DNA of 64,000 bases. Source: an uncultured Eubacteriales bacterium. GTDB taxonomy: Bacteria > Bacillota > Clostridia > Oscillospirales > Acutalibacteraceae. The number at the start of each line of letters is the position of its first letter. The stretch's first letter is position 1. Position numbers and translations under genes: made by a program. The notes beneath the pieces are model-generated. The model was not told the origin of the DNA. It saw only the letters and a list, made by a program, of their open reading frames with translations, and did not search any database. This document shows, one piece after another, positions 1-9,213 of the stretch. Location of the stretch: the NCBI GenBank assembly GCA_951801675.1, contig CATONX010000005.1:47842-111841 (forward strand), given 5' to 3'.

Positions 1-1
1 G

Positions 2-217
2 CTGAAGGCAGAGCTCGAAAAGGCAAATGCCTTGTTGGAAGAGCGGCAGCTTGCCATTCGCAGCGCCGGCTCCATTGCCGAAGCGTCGTTAAAGCTTAAC
101 GGCGTGTTTGAGGCGGCACAGAAGGCTGCGGACCAGTACTTGGAAAATGTAAAACGGCTGGGCGGCGGCTTATGCGAATGCCCGGGAGAAAAAGACGAAC
201 CGGGGGAATCCGAATGA
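2..217 (+). CDS. C-terminal fragment of an unidentified coiled-coil protein (5' end outside window)
   Basis: The reading frame is open from the first bases of the window, so only the last 71 codons are present and no start is visible. The visible part is Glu/Ala/Leu rich with a heptad-like pattern (for example KAELEKANALLEERQLA) that predicts a coiled coil. It ends in an acidic tail with two cysteines (LCECPGEKDEPGESE). Its stop codon TGA overlaps the ATG of the following signal peptidase gene (ATGA), so the two are translationally coupled and probably belong to the same pilus operon. I do not recognise the family and assign no function. Confidence 0.6.
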   Translation: MKAELEKANALLEERQLAIRSAGSIAEASLKLNGVFEAAQKAADQYLENVKRLGGGLCECPGEKDEPGESE

Positions 218-813
218 TCCGGGCAAGAAAAAAGAACACGGTTTCGCAGCCGCTTCCTACGATTGGGCAGCTGGAGACGGAACTCAACCGCGTGCGTTAC
301 AGGCGCCGGTACAGAAACGTGTTTCGCAGCACGATTTTTACATTGATTACCGTTTCAGCCATCGCCGTCCTGGTGGCAACGCTGTGGCTGCCGGTGCTGA
401 AAATCTACGGCGCCTCCATGACGCCTACGCTGGAGAACGGCCAGATTGTCCTATCGGTAAAGTCGGGCGCGTTTGAAACCGGAGATCTGGTGGTCTTCCG
501 GTACAACAACAAGGTGCTCGTAAAACGGTTGATTGCCAAGCCGGGAGACTGGGTGAATATCGACGCGGACGGGACCGTATATGTCAACGACCTTCCCCTC
601 GACGAGCCGTATCTGACCGAAAAGGCGCTGGGCGAATGTGATCTGGAGCTTCCTTATCAGGTTCCGGAATCCCGCTTGTTCGTCATGGGCGATCATCGCA
701 GCGTTTCCGTGGATTCCCGCAGCACAGCGGTCGGCTGCGTATCGGAGGAACAGCTTGTGGGGAAAATCGTTCTCCGCGTTTGGCCTCTGGATCAATTTGG
801 AAGGGTAAACTGA
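214..813 (+). CDS. lepB: Type I signal peptidase of the pilus locus
   Basis: A 199-residue membrane-anchored serine protease that removes signal peptides from secreted proteins, here probably the pilins encoded downstream. One membrane segment lies at about residues 39-60. It is followed by the nucleophile motif GASMTP (Ser68) and the general-base motif VLVKRLIAKPGD (Lys104). The conserved box GDHRSVSVDSR near the C terminus completes the family signature. I chose the ATG at 214 because it overlaps the previous stop and has GGGGGA upstream; an in-frame ATG at 172 lies inside the preceding gene. Dedicated signal peptidases (SipA type) are a known feature of sortase pilus islands, where some act in assembly rather than cleavage. 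The intact Ser/Lys pair suggests this one is active. Confidence 0.92.
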   Translation: MIRARKKNTVSQPLPTIGQLETELNRVRYRRRYRNVFRSTIFTLITVSAIAVLVATLWLPVLKIYGASMTPTLENGQIVLSVKSGAFETGDLVVFRYNNKVLVKRLIAKPGDWVNIDADGTVYVNDLPLDEPYLTEKALGECDLELPYQVPESRLFVMGDHRSVSVDSRSTAVGCVSEEQLVGKIVLRVWPLDQFGRVN

Positions 814-871
814 TTTTTTAGCATGCATATTGGATATCTATGGCATATTTGTGGAAAGGAGAGAAGGGCCA

Positions 872-3800
872 GTGAAAACAAAGCCTGGTAAAGCGCAGAC
901 GGGCTTGGATCAAAAGCTTTCGGCAAAGAAGCGGCGCAAATGGTATTATACTCTTGCCGTATCACTGGCGGCGATTGTAGTGTTCTCCACCACCTATGCG
1001 TTGATTCTGCCGGCAATCACCATGGAAAAACGCGGCATCACCGGTTGGAGCTGGGTGGATAACGATGAGATTCTTATCGAGAACGGCGGCCAGTGGTACC
1101 TGAGCCTGCCGGGAGCCAGCGCAAGCAATCCTGCAACGGCAGAAGCGGTGCGTGGGCTGCTGCCGGAGGAACTGACGGCAACCATGTCCGACGGCACGGC
1201 CGGTACGCTTTCGCTGGAATGGAATCTCTCCGCGCTGCCCGAGACCGGTGGATACGAGGGCGTCTATTCCCTATCCGCCAGCCTGCCGCAGGGCTATACC
1301 TTGCAGGAAGGTATCCCGCAGCTGCAGGTCATACTGGTACTGGGCGACGTGCAGCTGTATGCCGGGTACCCCGGCGTGCGCACGACTTTGACGCAAGCGC
1401 AGCTGGATGCCGCGCTGAAAACCCATACCATACAGGGTATGAACCCGCCAAACACCACCGTGAACCTTTTTGACTACACCTCGGCAAAGGACGGTGCCAT
1501 CGAAAAGGACCTTCTGGACAAAACCAACAACGGCGCGGCAGGCCCCGCCGATTGGAACAAAGGCATTAACTCAAACCGTCTGCTGCTCTTCGGCGATGGA
1601 ATGGCGGGTGCTGGCTACTGGAACATCGGCGCCGGCGCGGGAAGACAATGGGCGCGCGACTATTCCAACATGAAAGGGATCGTGGAGGCCACCTTGACCA
1701 ACGGCTATCCCATGATCGACCTGAACAAGGCGCGGGAGCCGCTAATCGGTGTAACATCCTTGAGTTTAAGTCTCGCCAACCTGCACCGGGCCGAAAATAT
1801 CGGCGCTGCAAACAACCTTGCAAACGCCCAAAACGCCCCGGCGCTGTCAACCACAGTGCTCACAGGGGCGGGAGCAACAAAAAGATCAGATAACACCTGG
1901 GACTATACCAACGTAGACGCGTCTTTGGACTATCTGTTTGACCCGGAAAAGGAATCTGGATCCAGTTACAAAAAAGCCTACCAAAATGTCACCGGCCTGT
2001 TTCAGATGGATAACGAAGGGTATTACTACTACAGCGCCCGGAAAAATTTTGCCGAGTTTGTAAAGGACGAGAGCGGCAATGCCACCACGCAGGACGGGAA
2101 ATCCAGTGACGGATCCTTCACTTTATATGACGGCCCTGCCGTGTGGCGTTCAGACGGAGGCTGGGACGGCAAAGGCTTTACCGGCGATATGAGTTTGGGG
2201 AACTTCTATCCTTTTAACACGGGCAGACAAGTATTTGACAGCCTTGAAACCACTGCAGACGGCAGACAGGTTCTGAGCAGCAGCGTGAACCTGGATAACT
2301 CCAAATGGTCTCAATCGCAGCAGATGATCAATCAAGCCACCAAGGAAGCGATATATCTCAACCATCATATGGGAATGTCGCTGGAGATTAACTTTACCCA
2401 ACCGGTAAACGGCCAAGTGAATATGGGCGCCACCGGCAAACAGGATATGATCTTCGAGTTCTCCGGTGACGACGATGTTTGGATTTTTGTAGACGATGTG
2501 CTGGTACTGGATATCGGCGGCATCCACAGCGAGCTGTACGGCACCATCAATTTCGCCACCGGCGAGGTTGTAATGGGCCAAAGCTGGCGAACAAGCGGCA
2601 ACATACCGCAGACTCCGGGAGAAGGGGCATCTACAACCACTCTCTATGATCTTTTTATAAATGCTTTGGGGAAGGAAAAAACCGATACGCTCGGCTGGAA
2701 CGTGACGGCAAACGGGGGGAAAACCTTTGCCAGCAGTTCCTCCCACACCTTGAAGATGTTCTATCTGGAGCGAGGCAATTACGACTCCAGCTTGCACCTG
2801 CGCTTCAATCTGCAGCCGATGCTCTACCAGCATATCAAGAAGGTGGACCAGAACGGCGATCCTCTTGCGGGCGTGCAATTCGAGCTGTATGCGGCGAAGC
2901 TCAAAGACGGCCTGACTCAAATGAGCAGCAACGTCGGCGACTATGAGCAGATCGGGGAAGTTCTGGCCACCCTGGAAACCGGAGAGGATGGCACCACCAC
3001 ATTCCTTGAGGAAGACGAAAGCGGCGCTATGCGCCCCTTTAACTTCGCCGACCGGTATTCCTCAGACGGTACGATATACTACATCTTAAAGGAAACCAAA
3101 ACCCCCGCCGGATACCGGCCTTTGCCGGAGAATATCGTGTTGCAGTTTAACCCCGACACCGCCATGCTGGTGGTAGCAAACCGATATCAGACCGGGGCAT
3201 ATGCGAGCTTCATATCCAATATCGCGGAAATCGGGTCGCTGACTTACGGCGCATTTCATGAGAGCTTTGGGGATATTCAACCGAGCAATATCGAAGTAAG
3301 CGACCTGAGTAAAAAAGACGGTCTTGTCATCGCGGTACCCATGCTGCTTCAGGAGGGTATGACTAAAGAGGAGGAGTCCGGCAAGTGGCTGGCCCTGTAC
3401 GGCAGCAACACCGCCGGCTTCAACACCGTAATCCCAACCGAGCGCACCGCCGTGGCATGGCGCACGGCCATTTTAAAGGCGCTGCTGTATCAGTGCAGCG
3501 ACGAGGACTCGCCGGAGTGGTGTCTCAAGTGGAACGACGACAGCCAGCGGCTGGAGGGCATACTCAACGACCTTCCCGGCCGGGCCGACCGCTATGCGCT
3601 GAACAACTCACAGGACCCCGATATGAAGATGGTATATGGCGTCATCGAGCCGTATGCCCTGCAGAAGCTTGGCATTACAGGGACATCGGATGAAGAACGC
3701 TACCATAACCTTGGCAATTATGTCCGGCAACGAATCGAGGAGGCATTGGCGCACTTCGATGAGGGCGGCGGACAGACCCGGGAAGAGGTTATCGATGCGG

Positions 3801-5764
3801 TCATTTCGCAGATCGGAGAGACGATCCACAAGACCACATCCGACGGCGGCAGTTATGTGGGCAACGGAGAACCGGCACAGCGCGGCTTCAGTTTCCTGAA
3901 CACCGACCAGTTTCAGCGAGACTTCCGCTCCCTTATCTATATTCCCAACGAGCAGCGGGAACTGCGGGTGTGGAAAGTGGACGAAGATGGTAAGAGCATC
4001 AACGGCGCCAAGTTTACCTTGTATCAGGGCTCTGGTGGAGCCAATGCCAATATCGTCGCTTCCGGCGTTACCGCAACGGTAGATGGGCAGGACGGTACGC
4101 TGATTTTCATGCCGTCACCTCCCACGGACGCTGCCGGTAATATATTGCCTGGGTACGCCAAAATCGCCTGGGTGGCATCCGGTTTCTCCAACTATACCCT
4201 AAAAGAGACCGAAGCCCCGCCAGGTTATCAGGCGAACGATACAGAGATTCCCATTCTGCTGGGCAATCACTCCATCTACGCCGACGCCGGTACTGCCGAT
4301 GACGGTATCACCGTCATGGCGGGCGTCGGTAAGCTGATGCAAACCATGACGAAATACGCTGCCGACGACACAGTGAACATTACGCTCAGAGACATCATCG
4401 CCATCGCCCAGACACAGGAAAGCCTGTCGTCCGGTAAAGAATGGAGCCATGACGGCTGGGTGGATGACAAGCTGGATGGTACCGATGTGCCGCGCAGTAT
4501 GAATCTCCATTACGGTATCAACGCGGTGGTAAACTACGGCCTTCACGATGAGGACGGCGGACAGACCATGAACCCCTTCTTCGTTACCGACACGGGCTTT
4601 CTGCGCACGCGGGTGATGCAAAACAGCGCCGCACTGGAAAAGGTTATGTACCATGAAGGCGTCAATACGGCCAACTGGGACGATCTTGGGAATATGGATA
4701 TCTCAAGCCTCTTCAGTCAGACGAATGTTGTAGTCGTCACAAACAAGAAAACGGAGGACACCGATACCGGAAAACTGATCATCCGCAAAACCATTACCGG
4801 ACCGGATTTAAAAGATGAGGATTACAGGAAGAACTTTACGTTCACTGTGACGCTCCATAACCGTGACGGGCAGCCTTTGACAGATAAGTATTACTACTTC
4901 GGTACAGACCGCTCCGGCTATATTGAGAACGGCGGAACTCTCTCGCTGCGCCATGATGAGGCCGTAACGGTCCTCGGCCTGCCGCTGGGAACGCAGTGGA
5001 GCGTGACAGAAACACAGGCTGACGGCTGGCATGTGATTTCCAGCAGCGAAACCATCCGCGGCTCCATCGAAGCGGATCAGACCGAAACTGCTGCGTTTAC
5101 AAATACGAGGGGCATTTATCGTACTCTGGAGGGCCTTACCTGGCTGGATGAAAGCATGGACGGCATTCAAAACGAGGCCGAGTCCTCCCATCTCTCCGGC
5201 GTGAAGGTACAGCTGCTAAAGCTCAAGGAAAACGGCAATCCCGCCAAGGAAGACGATTACGAGCCATATCATTTCCAAGGTGACCCGAATCAGCCAATCG
5301 TAGAAATTGAAACCGGCCAACAGATCAGCGTGGGTGCGGCGGATGCAAACGCGGCCGCGGAATATGCGCAGGGCCGGTACAAATTCACCGACCTGCCTGC
5401 CGGAACCTTTGCCGTGCGTTTCATGGACGGCACAACCGTGAAGATCGCGGGCTTGACCGCCTCCCTGCAAAACCAAGGCGACAATGACGAGAAGGACTCC
5501 GATGGCGTACCTATCTATTCGGGGAATCCGAAGGTGCTGGAAAAAACGGTGATCTTAGGGATTGAAATGCCCGAGGCCGATGAGATGCAAACGTCGCTGT
5601 ATGAATCCAAGTATCACGACAGCGGTTTTCACTCCAAAGGCTATGAGCTGCCCGATACAGGCGGGCACGGAACCATCTCGTATTCCCTTGCAGGACTGCT
5701 GCTGATGGCGACTTCCTATGTGGTATATACGGTCAAGCGCAGGCGGGAGAGACGAATCGAGTAA
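872..5764 (+). CDS. Giant LPXTG-anchored pilus tip adhesin with fibro-slime and Cna-B/SpaA domains
   Basis: A 1630-residue secreted surface protein, the likely adhesive pilus tip. I start at GTG 872 because AAAGGAGAG lies about 10 bases upstream; an in-frame TTG at 830 has no such site. A basic stretch and membrane/signal segment occupy about residues 20-46. A fibro-slime/PA14-like domain contains the motif SGDDDVWIFVDDVLVLDIGG near residue 530. SpaA/Cna-B-type repeats start near residues 650 (KKVDQNGDPLAGVQFELY) and 1030 (KVDEDGKSINGAKFTLYQ), with a further B-type domain near 1300 and an SdrD-B-like domain near 1420. ETKTPAGYR and ETEAPPGYQ are typical E-boxes of isopeptide-forming pilin domains. 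The C terminus has LPDTG at 1594-1598, then a hydrophobic segment and an Arg/Lys tail, the full cell-wall sorting signal. The ligand cannot be inferred. Confidence 0.9.
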   Translation: MKTKPGKAQTGLDQKLSAKKRRKWYYTLAVSLAAIVVFSTTYALILPAITMEKRGITGWSWVDNDEILIENGGQWYLSLPGASASNPATAEAVRGLLPEELTATMSDGTAGTLSLEWNLSALPETGGYEGVYSLSASLPQGYTLQEGIPQLQVILVLGDVQLYAGYPGVRTTLTQAQLDAALKTHTIQGMNPPNTTVNLFDYTSAKDGAIEKDLLDKTNNGAAGPADWNKGINSNRLLLFGDGMAGAGYWNIGAGAGRQWARDYSNMKGIVEATLTNGYPMIDLNKAREPLIGVTSLSLSLANLHRAENIGAANNLANAQNAPALSTTVLTGAGATKRSDNTWDYTNVDASLDYLFDPEKESGSSYKKAYQNVTGLFQMDNEGYYYYSARKNFAEFVKDESGNATTQDGKSSDGSFTLYDGPAVWRSDGGWDGKGFTGDMSLGNFYPFNTGRQVFDSLETTADGRQVLSSSVNLDNSKWSQSQQMINQATKEAIYLNHHMGMSLEINFTQPVNGQVNMGATGKQDMIFEFSGDDDVWIFVDDVLVLDIGGIHSELYGTINFATGEVVMGQSWRTSGNIPQTPGEGASTTTLYDLFINALGKEKTDTLGWNVTANGGKTFASSSSHTLKMFYLERGNYDSSLHLRFNLQPMLYQHIKKVDQNGDPLAGVQFELYAAKLKDGLTQMSSNVGDYEQIGEVLATLETGEDGTTTFLEEDESGAMRPFNFADRYSSDGTIYYILKETKTPAGYRPLPENIVLQFNPDTAMLVVANRYQTGAYASFISNIAEIGSLTYGAFHESFGDIQPSNIEVSDLSKKDGLVIAVPMLLQEGMTKEEESGKWLALYGSNTAGFNTVIPTERTAVAWRTAILKALLYQCSDEDSPEWCLKWNDDSQRLEGILNDLPGRADRYALNNSQDPDMKMVYGVIEPYALQKLGITGTSDEERYHNLGNYVRQRIEEALAHFDEGGGQTREEVIDAVISQIGETIHKTTSDGGSYVGNGEPAQRGFSFLNTDQFQRDFRSLIYIPNEQRELRVWKVDEDGKSINGAKFTLYQGSGGANANIVASGVTATVDGQDGTLIFMPSPPTDAAGNILPGYAKIAWVASGFSNYTLKETEAPPGYQANDTEIPILLGNHSIYADAGTADDGITVMAGVGKLMQTMTKYAADDTVNITLRDIIAIAQTQESLSSGKEWSHDGWVDDKLDGTDVPRSMNLHYGINAVVNYGLHDEDGGQTMNPFFVTDTGFLRTRVMQNSAALEKVMYHEGVNTANWDDLGNMDISSLFSQTNVVVVTNKKTEDTDTGKLIIRKTITGPDLKDEDYRKNFTFTVTLHNRDGQPLTDKYYYFGTDRSGYIENGGTLSLRHDEAVTVLGLPLGTQWSVTETQADGWHVISSSETIRGSIEADQTETAAFTNTRGIYRTLEGLTWLDESMDGIQNEAESSHLSGVKVQLLKLKENGNPAKEDDYEPYHFQGDPNQPIVEIETGQQISVGAADANAAAEYAQGRYKFTDLPAGTFAVRFMDGTTVKIAGLTASLQNQGDNDEKDSDGVPIYSGNPKVLEKTVILGIEMPEADEMQTSLYESKYHDSGFHSKGYELPDTGGHGTISYSLAGLLLMATSYVVYTVKRRRERRIE

Positions 5765-5837
5765 TTATTTATGGTGTATGCCGTGTGTAACGGATATGAA
5801 TTAGGTGTTTATTACAATTTGAAAGGATGATAAACCA

Positions 5838-7409
5838 ATGAAAACAAGTAAGAAAATCTCAGCACTCCTACTATCTCTGATGATGATTCTGGCGCTGGGC
5901 GTTACCGCTTTCGCACAAGAGGCGTCTCCTGCTGCCAGTGCGGACCAAGGGAACGGCTCCATTACGGTCCAAAACGCCGCCAAGGGAGAGACCTACAAGC
6001 TGTACCGCCTGTTTGACGCTGCGGTTTCCGCAGCGCAGACGGAGGGAAAAGCAGATTCCATCGTCTATACCGGCACGATCCCTGACGGCCTGAGCACGTA
6101 TTTTACCGCTGATGCAAACGGCTACATCACCGCGGCGGACGCCGCCTGGAAAGACGCCACCACCAAGGTGGAAATGAGCGACGGACTTCGAACCGCCCTG
6201 GAGACATGGGCAAAGAATGAGGGAATCACCCCTGTCGCTACCGCGACAAGCGATGGCAGTGAGCTTACGTTCAAATCCCTCAAATACGGCTATTATGTTG
6301 TGGTCAGCACCCAGGGAACCGCCATCTCCGTGGACTCCACCAACCCCAACGCAACCATCGTGGATAAAAACAGCACGGGACCGAAAGACCTGACCAAAAC
6401 CACCGAGGATGACAATGTCAACATTGGGGACACGGTTACATATACCGTTCGTTTTTCTACTTCCAACTATGACGGTGCCGGCAAAGAGGCGAAAAAGATC
6501 GTTTCCTATACCATCACCGATACCTTGCCAGAGTTCCTGACCAGTGTGAATGTGACCAGTATCCTGATCGACAATGACGGCAATGCCGAAACCACCGACG
6601 ACCAGACGACGCTCTCCCCCGCTCCTCAGTTCAATAACAAGAAAATCGTCCTTGACTGGTACGACAAAACGAAGAACCAGTTTTTGTATGACAACGGCGC
6701 AGCCGTCATCATTACCTACACCGCCGTCGTGACCGACAAAGCGGCGATTGACGGCGCCGGAAACACCAACGAGGTAACCCTTCAGTGGACGACTGAGGAC
6801 AATACGGAACCGGGCCCCGGCAAGCTGGAAAGCTCGGAAACCATTTATACCTACGCGCTTGCATTGAAGAAGGTAGATGAAAAGGGCCAAGGCCTGGCAG
6901 ATGCCAAGTTCCAGTTCCCCTTTTATGTCAAAGAGGCCCCGGACGCGGACGGCGCTTACATCTATGCGGGTAAAAACGCAGATGAAGGCCTTGTAAATGA
7001 ACTGACGACTCCCGCCAATGGTTTGATTGTTGTGAAGGGCCTGAAAGCGGATACGGAGATTTCCGTCACGGAGACTGCCGCACCGAACGGTTATAATAAG
7101 CTTGCCGATCCTGTTAAAGTGACGCCTACCAAGACCGGCGCGTCCACTACGAATACGACCATCTATTTGGATGCCGACGGCAACGTGTTGGAAGAGGTAA
7201 ACGATCAGGCAATAACGGTTGCGGTTAAGATTGATGAGCTTTCCGCTACCGCGGTGGCCGTTCTCAATAAGACCGGCTCCCTCCTCCCCTCCACCGGCGG
7301 TATCGGTACCACGATTTTCTATGTGGCCGGTTCGATCCTGCTTGTGGGAGCCGCCATATTCTTTATCGTCAGAAAGCGTATGAGTGTGGAAGATCAGACA
7401 ACGGATTAA
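5838..7409 (+). CDS. Major (backbone) pilin, SpaH/EbpB type, LPSTG-anchored
   Basis: A 523-residue shaft pilin predicted to be polymerised by the class C sortase encoded next. A signal peptide (MKTSKKISALLLSLMMILA, cleavage near AFA/QE) is followed by an N-terminal Ig-like domain to about residue 185. A middle domain opens with DNVNIGDTVTYTVRF, as in SpaA-type D2 domains. A C-terminal Cna-B-like domain carries the E-box ETAAPNGY near residue 412. The sorting signal LPSTG lies at 483-487, then a membrane helix and a charged tail. The segment IVDKNSTGPK near residue 175 sits where the pilin motif YPKN is expected, so its Lys is the candidate acceptor for inter-pilin bonds, though the motif is degenerate. 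The start at 5838 has AAAGGATGAT upstream. A hairpin after the stop may protect this transcript. Confidence 0.92.
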   Translation: MKTSKKISALLLSLMMILALGVTAFAQEASPAASADQGNGSITVQNAAKGETYKLYRLFDAAVSAAQTEGKADSIVYTGTIPDGLSTYFTADANGYITAADAAWKDATTKVEMSDGLRTALETWAKNEGITPVATATSDGSELTFKSLKYGYYVVVSTQGTAISVDSTNPNATIVDKNSTGPKDLTKTTEDDNVNIGDTVTYTVRFSTSNYDGAGKEAKKIVSYTITDTLPEFLTSVNVTSILIDNDGNAETTDDQTTLSPAPQFNNKKIVLDWYDKTKNQFLYDNGAAVIITYTAVVTDKAAIDGAGNTNEVTLQWTTEDNTEPGPGKLESSETIYTYALALKKVDEKGQGLADAKFQFPFYVKEAPDADGAYIYAGKNADEGLVNELTTPANGLIVVKGLKADTEISVTETAAPNGYNKLADPVKVTPTKTGASTTNTTIYLDADGNVLEEVNDQAITVAVKIDELSATAVAVLNKTGSLLPSTGGIGTTIFYVAGSILLVGAAIFFIVRKRMSVEDQTTD

Positions 7410-7436
7410 TTTGTTCAAAGAAAATTCTGTGTGTAA

Positions 7437-7465
7437 AAGCCGGGGGTCTTTTCGGTCCCCGGCTT
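7437..7465 (+). promoter_or_regulatory. Intercistronic stem-loop between backbone pilin and class C sortase
   Basis: The arms AAGCCGGGG (7437-7445) and CCCCGGCTT (7457-7465) are perfectly complementary, giving a 9-bp GC-rich stem with an 11-base loop. No T-run follows, so it is not a standard terminator. The sortase ribosome binding site TAAGGAGAAG begins a few bases later. Position and form fit an mRNA-stabilising or partial-termination element that keeps pilin expression above sortase expression. That role is inference. Confidence 0.6.
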
Positions 7466-7487
7466 ACAGCAGTAAGGAGAAGCCTGT

Positions 7488-8330
7488 ATGAAAAAGCGAT
7501 TGCCTACTCTTTTTTTCATTCTTGTCTTTCTTACAGGCCTGTCCCTTCTGCTGTACCCAACGGTCAGCGACTGGTGGAACTCGCTGCATCAGTCCCGTGC
7601 GATTGCCAGCTATACGCAGGAGATCGCCAATATGGATGACGCAAAATATGAGCAGCTTTTGAGAGACGCCCAGGCGTATAACGAAACGCTGATCAAACGG
7701 ACTGGCGACCGCTTTACGCTTTCGGATGAGGAACTTTCGGAGTATAACGCTGTATTGGATGTATCCGGTACGGGAATCATGGGATATATTGAAATTCCCG
7801 TTTTGCAAACCAAATTGCCTGTCTATCACGGTACCGGCAATGCGGTGCTGTCGACAGGGGTGGGGCATATCGAGGGCAGCAGCCTGCCGGTAGGCGGCGA
7901 GAGCACACACTGTGTCCTGTCCGGCCATCGGGGACTGCCCAGCGCAAAGCTGTTTACCAATCTGGATCTGCTGGTGGAGGGCGATATTTTTCTGCTCCAC
8001 ACGCTGGATGAAACGCTCACCTATGAGGTGGATCAGATCCGCATTGTGATGCCTCAGGAAACAAGCGACCTGTATATTGAAGAAGGCATGGATTACTGCA
8101 CGCTGGTGACCTGTACGCCTTACGGCGTCAATACCCATCGGCTGCTGGTGCGGGGGCACCGGATAGAAACGGAAAAGGCGCAGCAGACGGTCCGTGTAAC
8201 CGCCGACGCTATTCAGATCGAACCACTGCTGGTAGCACCCTTTGCGGCAATCCCGCTGTTGCTGGTGCTTTTGGTTGCGCTACTTTTTAAGACCCGGAAA
8301 AAGAAGCCGAAGAAAAAGGGATCGGAGTGA
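7488..8330 (+). CDS. srtC: Class C (pilin-polymerising) sortase
   Basis: A 280-residue cysteine transpeptidase that cleaves LPXTG motifs between Thr and Gly and links pilin subunits through a lysine. An N-terminal membrane helix (about residues 7-24), the sortase barrel and a second C-terminal membrane helix (about 243-264) with a Lys-rich tail give the class C topology. Catalytic residues are visible: His147 in LSGHRGLP, Cys209 in TLVTCTPYG and the Arg in NTHRLLVRG. The stretch before GIMGYIEIPVL lacks an obvious DPF/DPW lid motif, so the active site may not be lid-gated in the usual way. The start at 7488 is preceded by AAGGAG. It lies just after the backbone pilin, its presumed main substrate. 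Confidence 0.93.
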   Translation: MKKRLPTLFFILVFLTGLSLLLYPTVSDWWNSLHQSRAIASYTQEIANMDDAKYEQLLRDAQAYNETLIKRTGDRFTLSDEELSEYNAVLDVSGTGIMGYIEIPVLQTKLPVYHGTGNAVLSTGVGHIEGSSLPVGGESTHCVLSGHRGLPSAKLFTNLDLLVEGDIFLLHTLDETLTYEVDQIRIVMPQETSDLYIEEGMDYCTLVTCTPYGVNTHRLLVRGHRIETEKAQQTVRVTADAIQIEPLLVAPFAAIPLLLVLLVALLFKTRKKKPKKKGSE

Positions 8331-8334
8331 TGAT

Positions 8335-9213
8335 ATGAAAAACAGACTGTACAGGCTATTGCCGGCCATGCTGGTGCTTTTCCTGCTGTGCAGCGCAGTT
8401 GACGTATTGGCAGCCGAAAAGGATACGGTCGATTGGTCGAAAAAAGGAGCGGTGAGCGTCACTTTGCAAGCGGACGCAACGCCGATTTGCGCAGCGGAGC
8501 TGACGCTGTATAAAGCAGCGGACGCGCAGATTCGGGGAAACAACCTCTGCTTTACTTACACGCACGCTTTCAAAGACTTCGGCGGCGCGCCGGAGGATAT
8601 CAGAGATATCACCGCCATACAGCGCCTCGCCGCCTATGTGAAGGAAAAGGGAATCCCCGGTCAATCGGCAAAATCGGACGCGAATGGAACCATCCGAATC
8701 AATGAACTGCCTTTGGGGCTTTATCTTGTGGTGCAGACCGGCAGCGTGGAAGGCTTTTCCGACTGTACGCCGTTTCTCATTGCGCTTCCGTTTGAGGAAA
8801 ACGGCGAATGGTGCTATGAAATCGATGCCACGCCGAAAACCGATATGGTGCAGCTGATCGAGATTACGGTGAAAAAAGTCTGGAACGATGACGGGAAACA
8901 CCGGCCGGACAGCGTCACTGTACAGTTATATAAAGGCGATACGGCAATCGATTCCGTTACGCTGAGGGAACAAAACGGCTGGACCCATACATGGAAGAAC
9001 CAGCCCAAAAGCGACGATTATACCGTCAAAGAGACCGTTCCAAAGGGATATACCGCCGCTTACCAACGCAACGGGTATACCTACACGATAACAAACACGG
9101 AAGGACTCATTGATACAGGCCAGCTGATATGGCCTATCCCTGTATTGGCAGGCGCGGGAATTTTATTGTTTGCTCTGGGCTGGTTTGTGTGGAGGAAGAA
9201 GAGAGATGCGTAA
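8335..9213 (+). CDS. Minor/basal pilin with one Cna-B domain and a degenerate sorting signal
   Basis: A 292-residue secreted protein, probably the ancillary or base pilin. A signal peptide (MKNRLYRLLPAMLVLFLLCS, cleavage near VLA/AE) is followed by a first domain of about 150 residues. A Cna-B repeat beginning ITVKKVWNDDGKHRPDSV runs from about residue 180 to 255. The C terminus is LIDTG at 258-262, a hydrophobic helix and KKRDA, a cell-wall sorting signal in which the usual Pro is Ile. ATG 8335 lies 4 bases after the sortase stop and the stop codon overlaps the next start by a few bases, so it is tightly coupled to both sortases. The second sortase may be specialised for this odd motif. Confidence 0.85.
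   Translation: MKNRLYRLLPAMLVLFLLCSAVDVLAAEKDTVDWSKKGAVSVTLQADATPICAAELTLYKAADAQIRGNNLCFTYTHAFKDFGGAPEDIRDITAIQRLAAYVKEKGIPGQSAKSDANGTIRINELPLGLYLVVQTGSVEGFSDCTPFLIALPFEENGEWCYEIDATPKTDMVQLIEITVKKVWNDDGKHRPDSVTVQLYKGDTAIDSVTLREQNGWTHTWKNQPKSDDYTVKETVPKGYTAAYQRNGYTYTITNTEGLIDTGQLIWPIPVLAGAGILLFALGWFVWRKKRDA

Noticed and set aside
830..871. Upstream TTG start for the giant adhesin
   Set aside because: The GTG at 872 has a strong AAAGGAGAG site, and the extra 14 codons have no signal-peptide character.
5871..7418. Long open frame (515 codons) antisense to the backbone pilin
   Set aside because: No ribosome binding site or family-like sequence. The plus strand encodes a clear LPSTG pilin. Repetitive, Thr/Ala-rich GC-biased codons leave the opposite frame open by chance.
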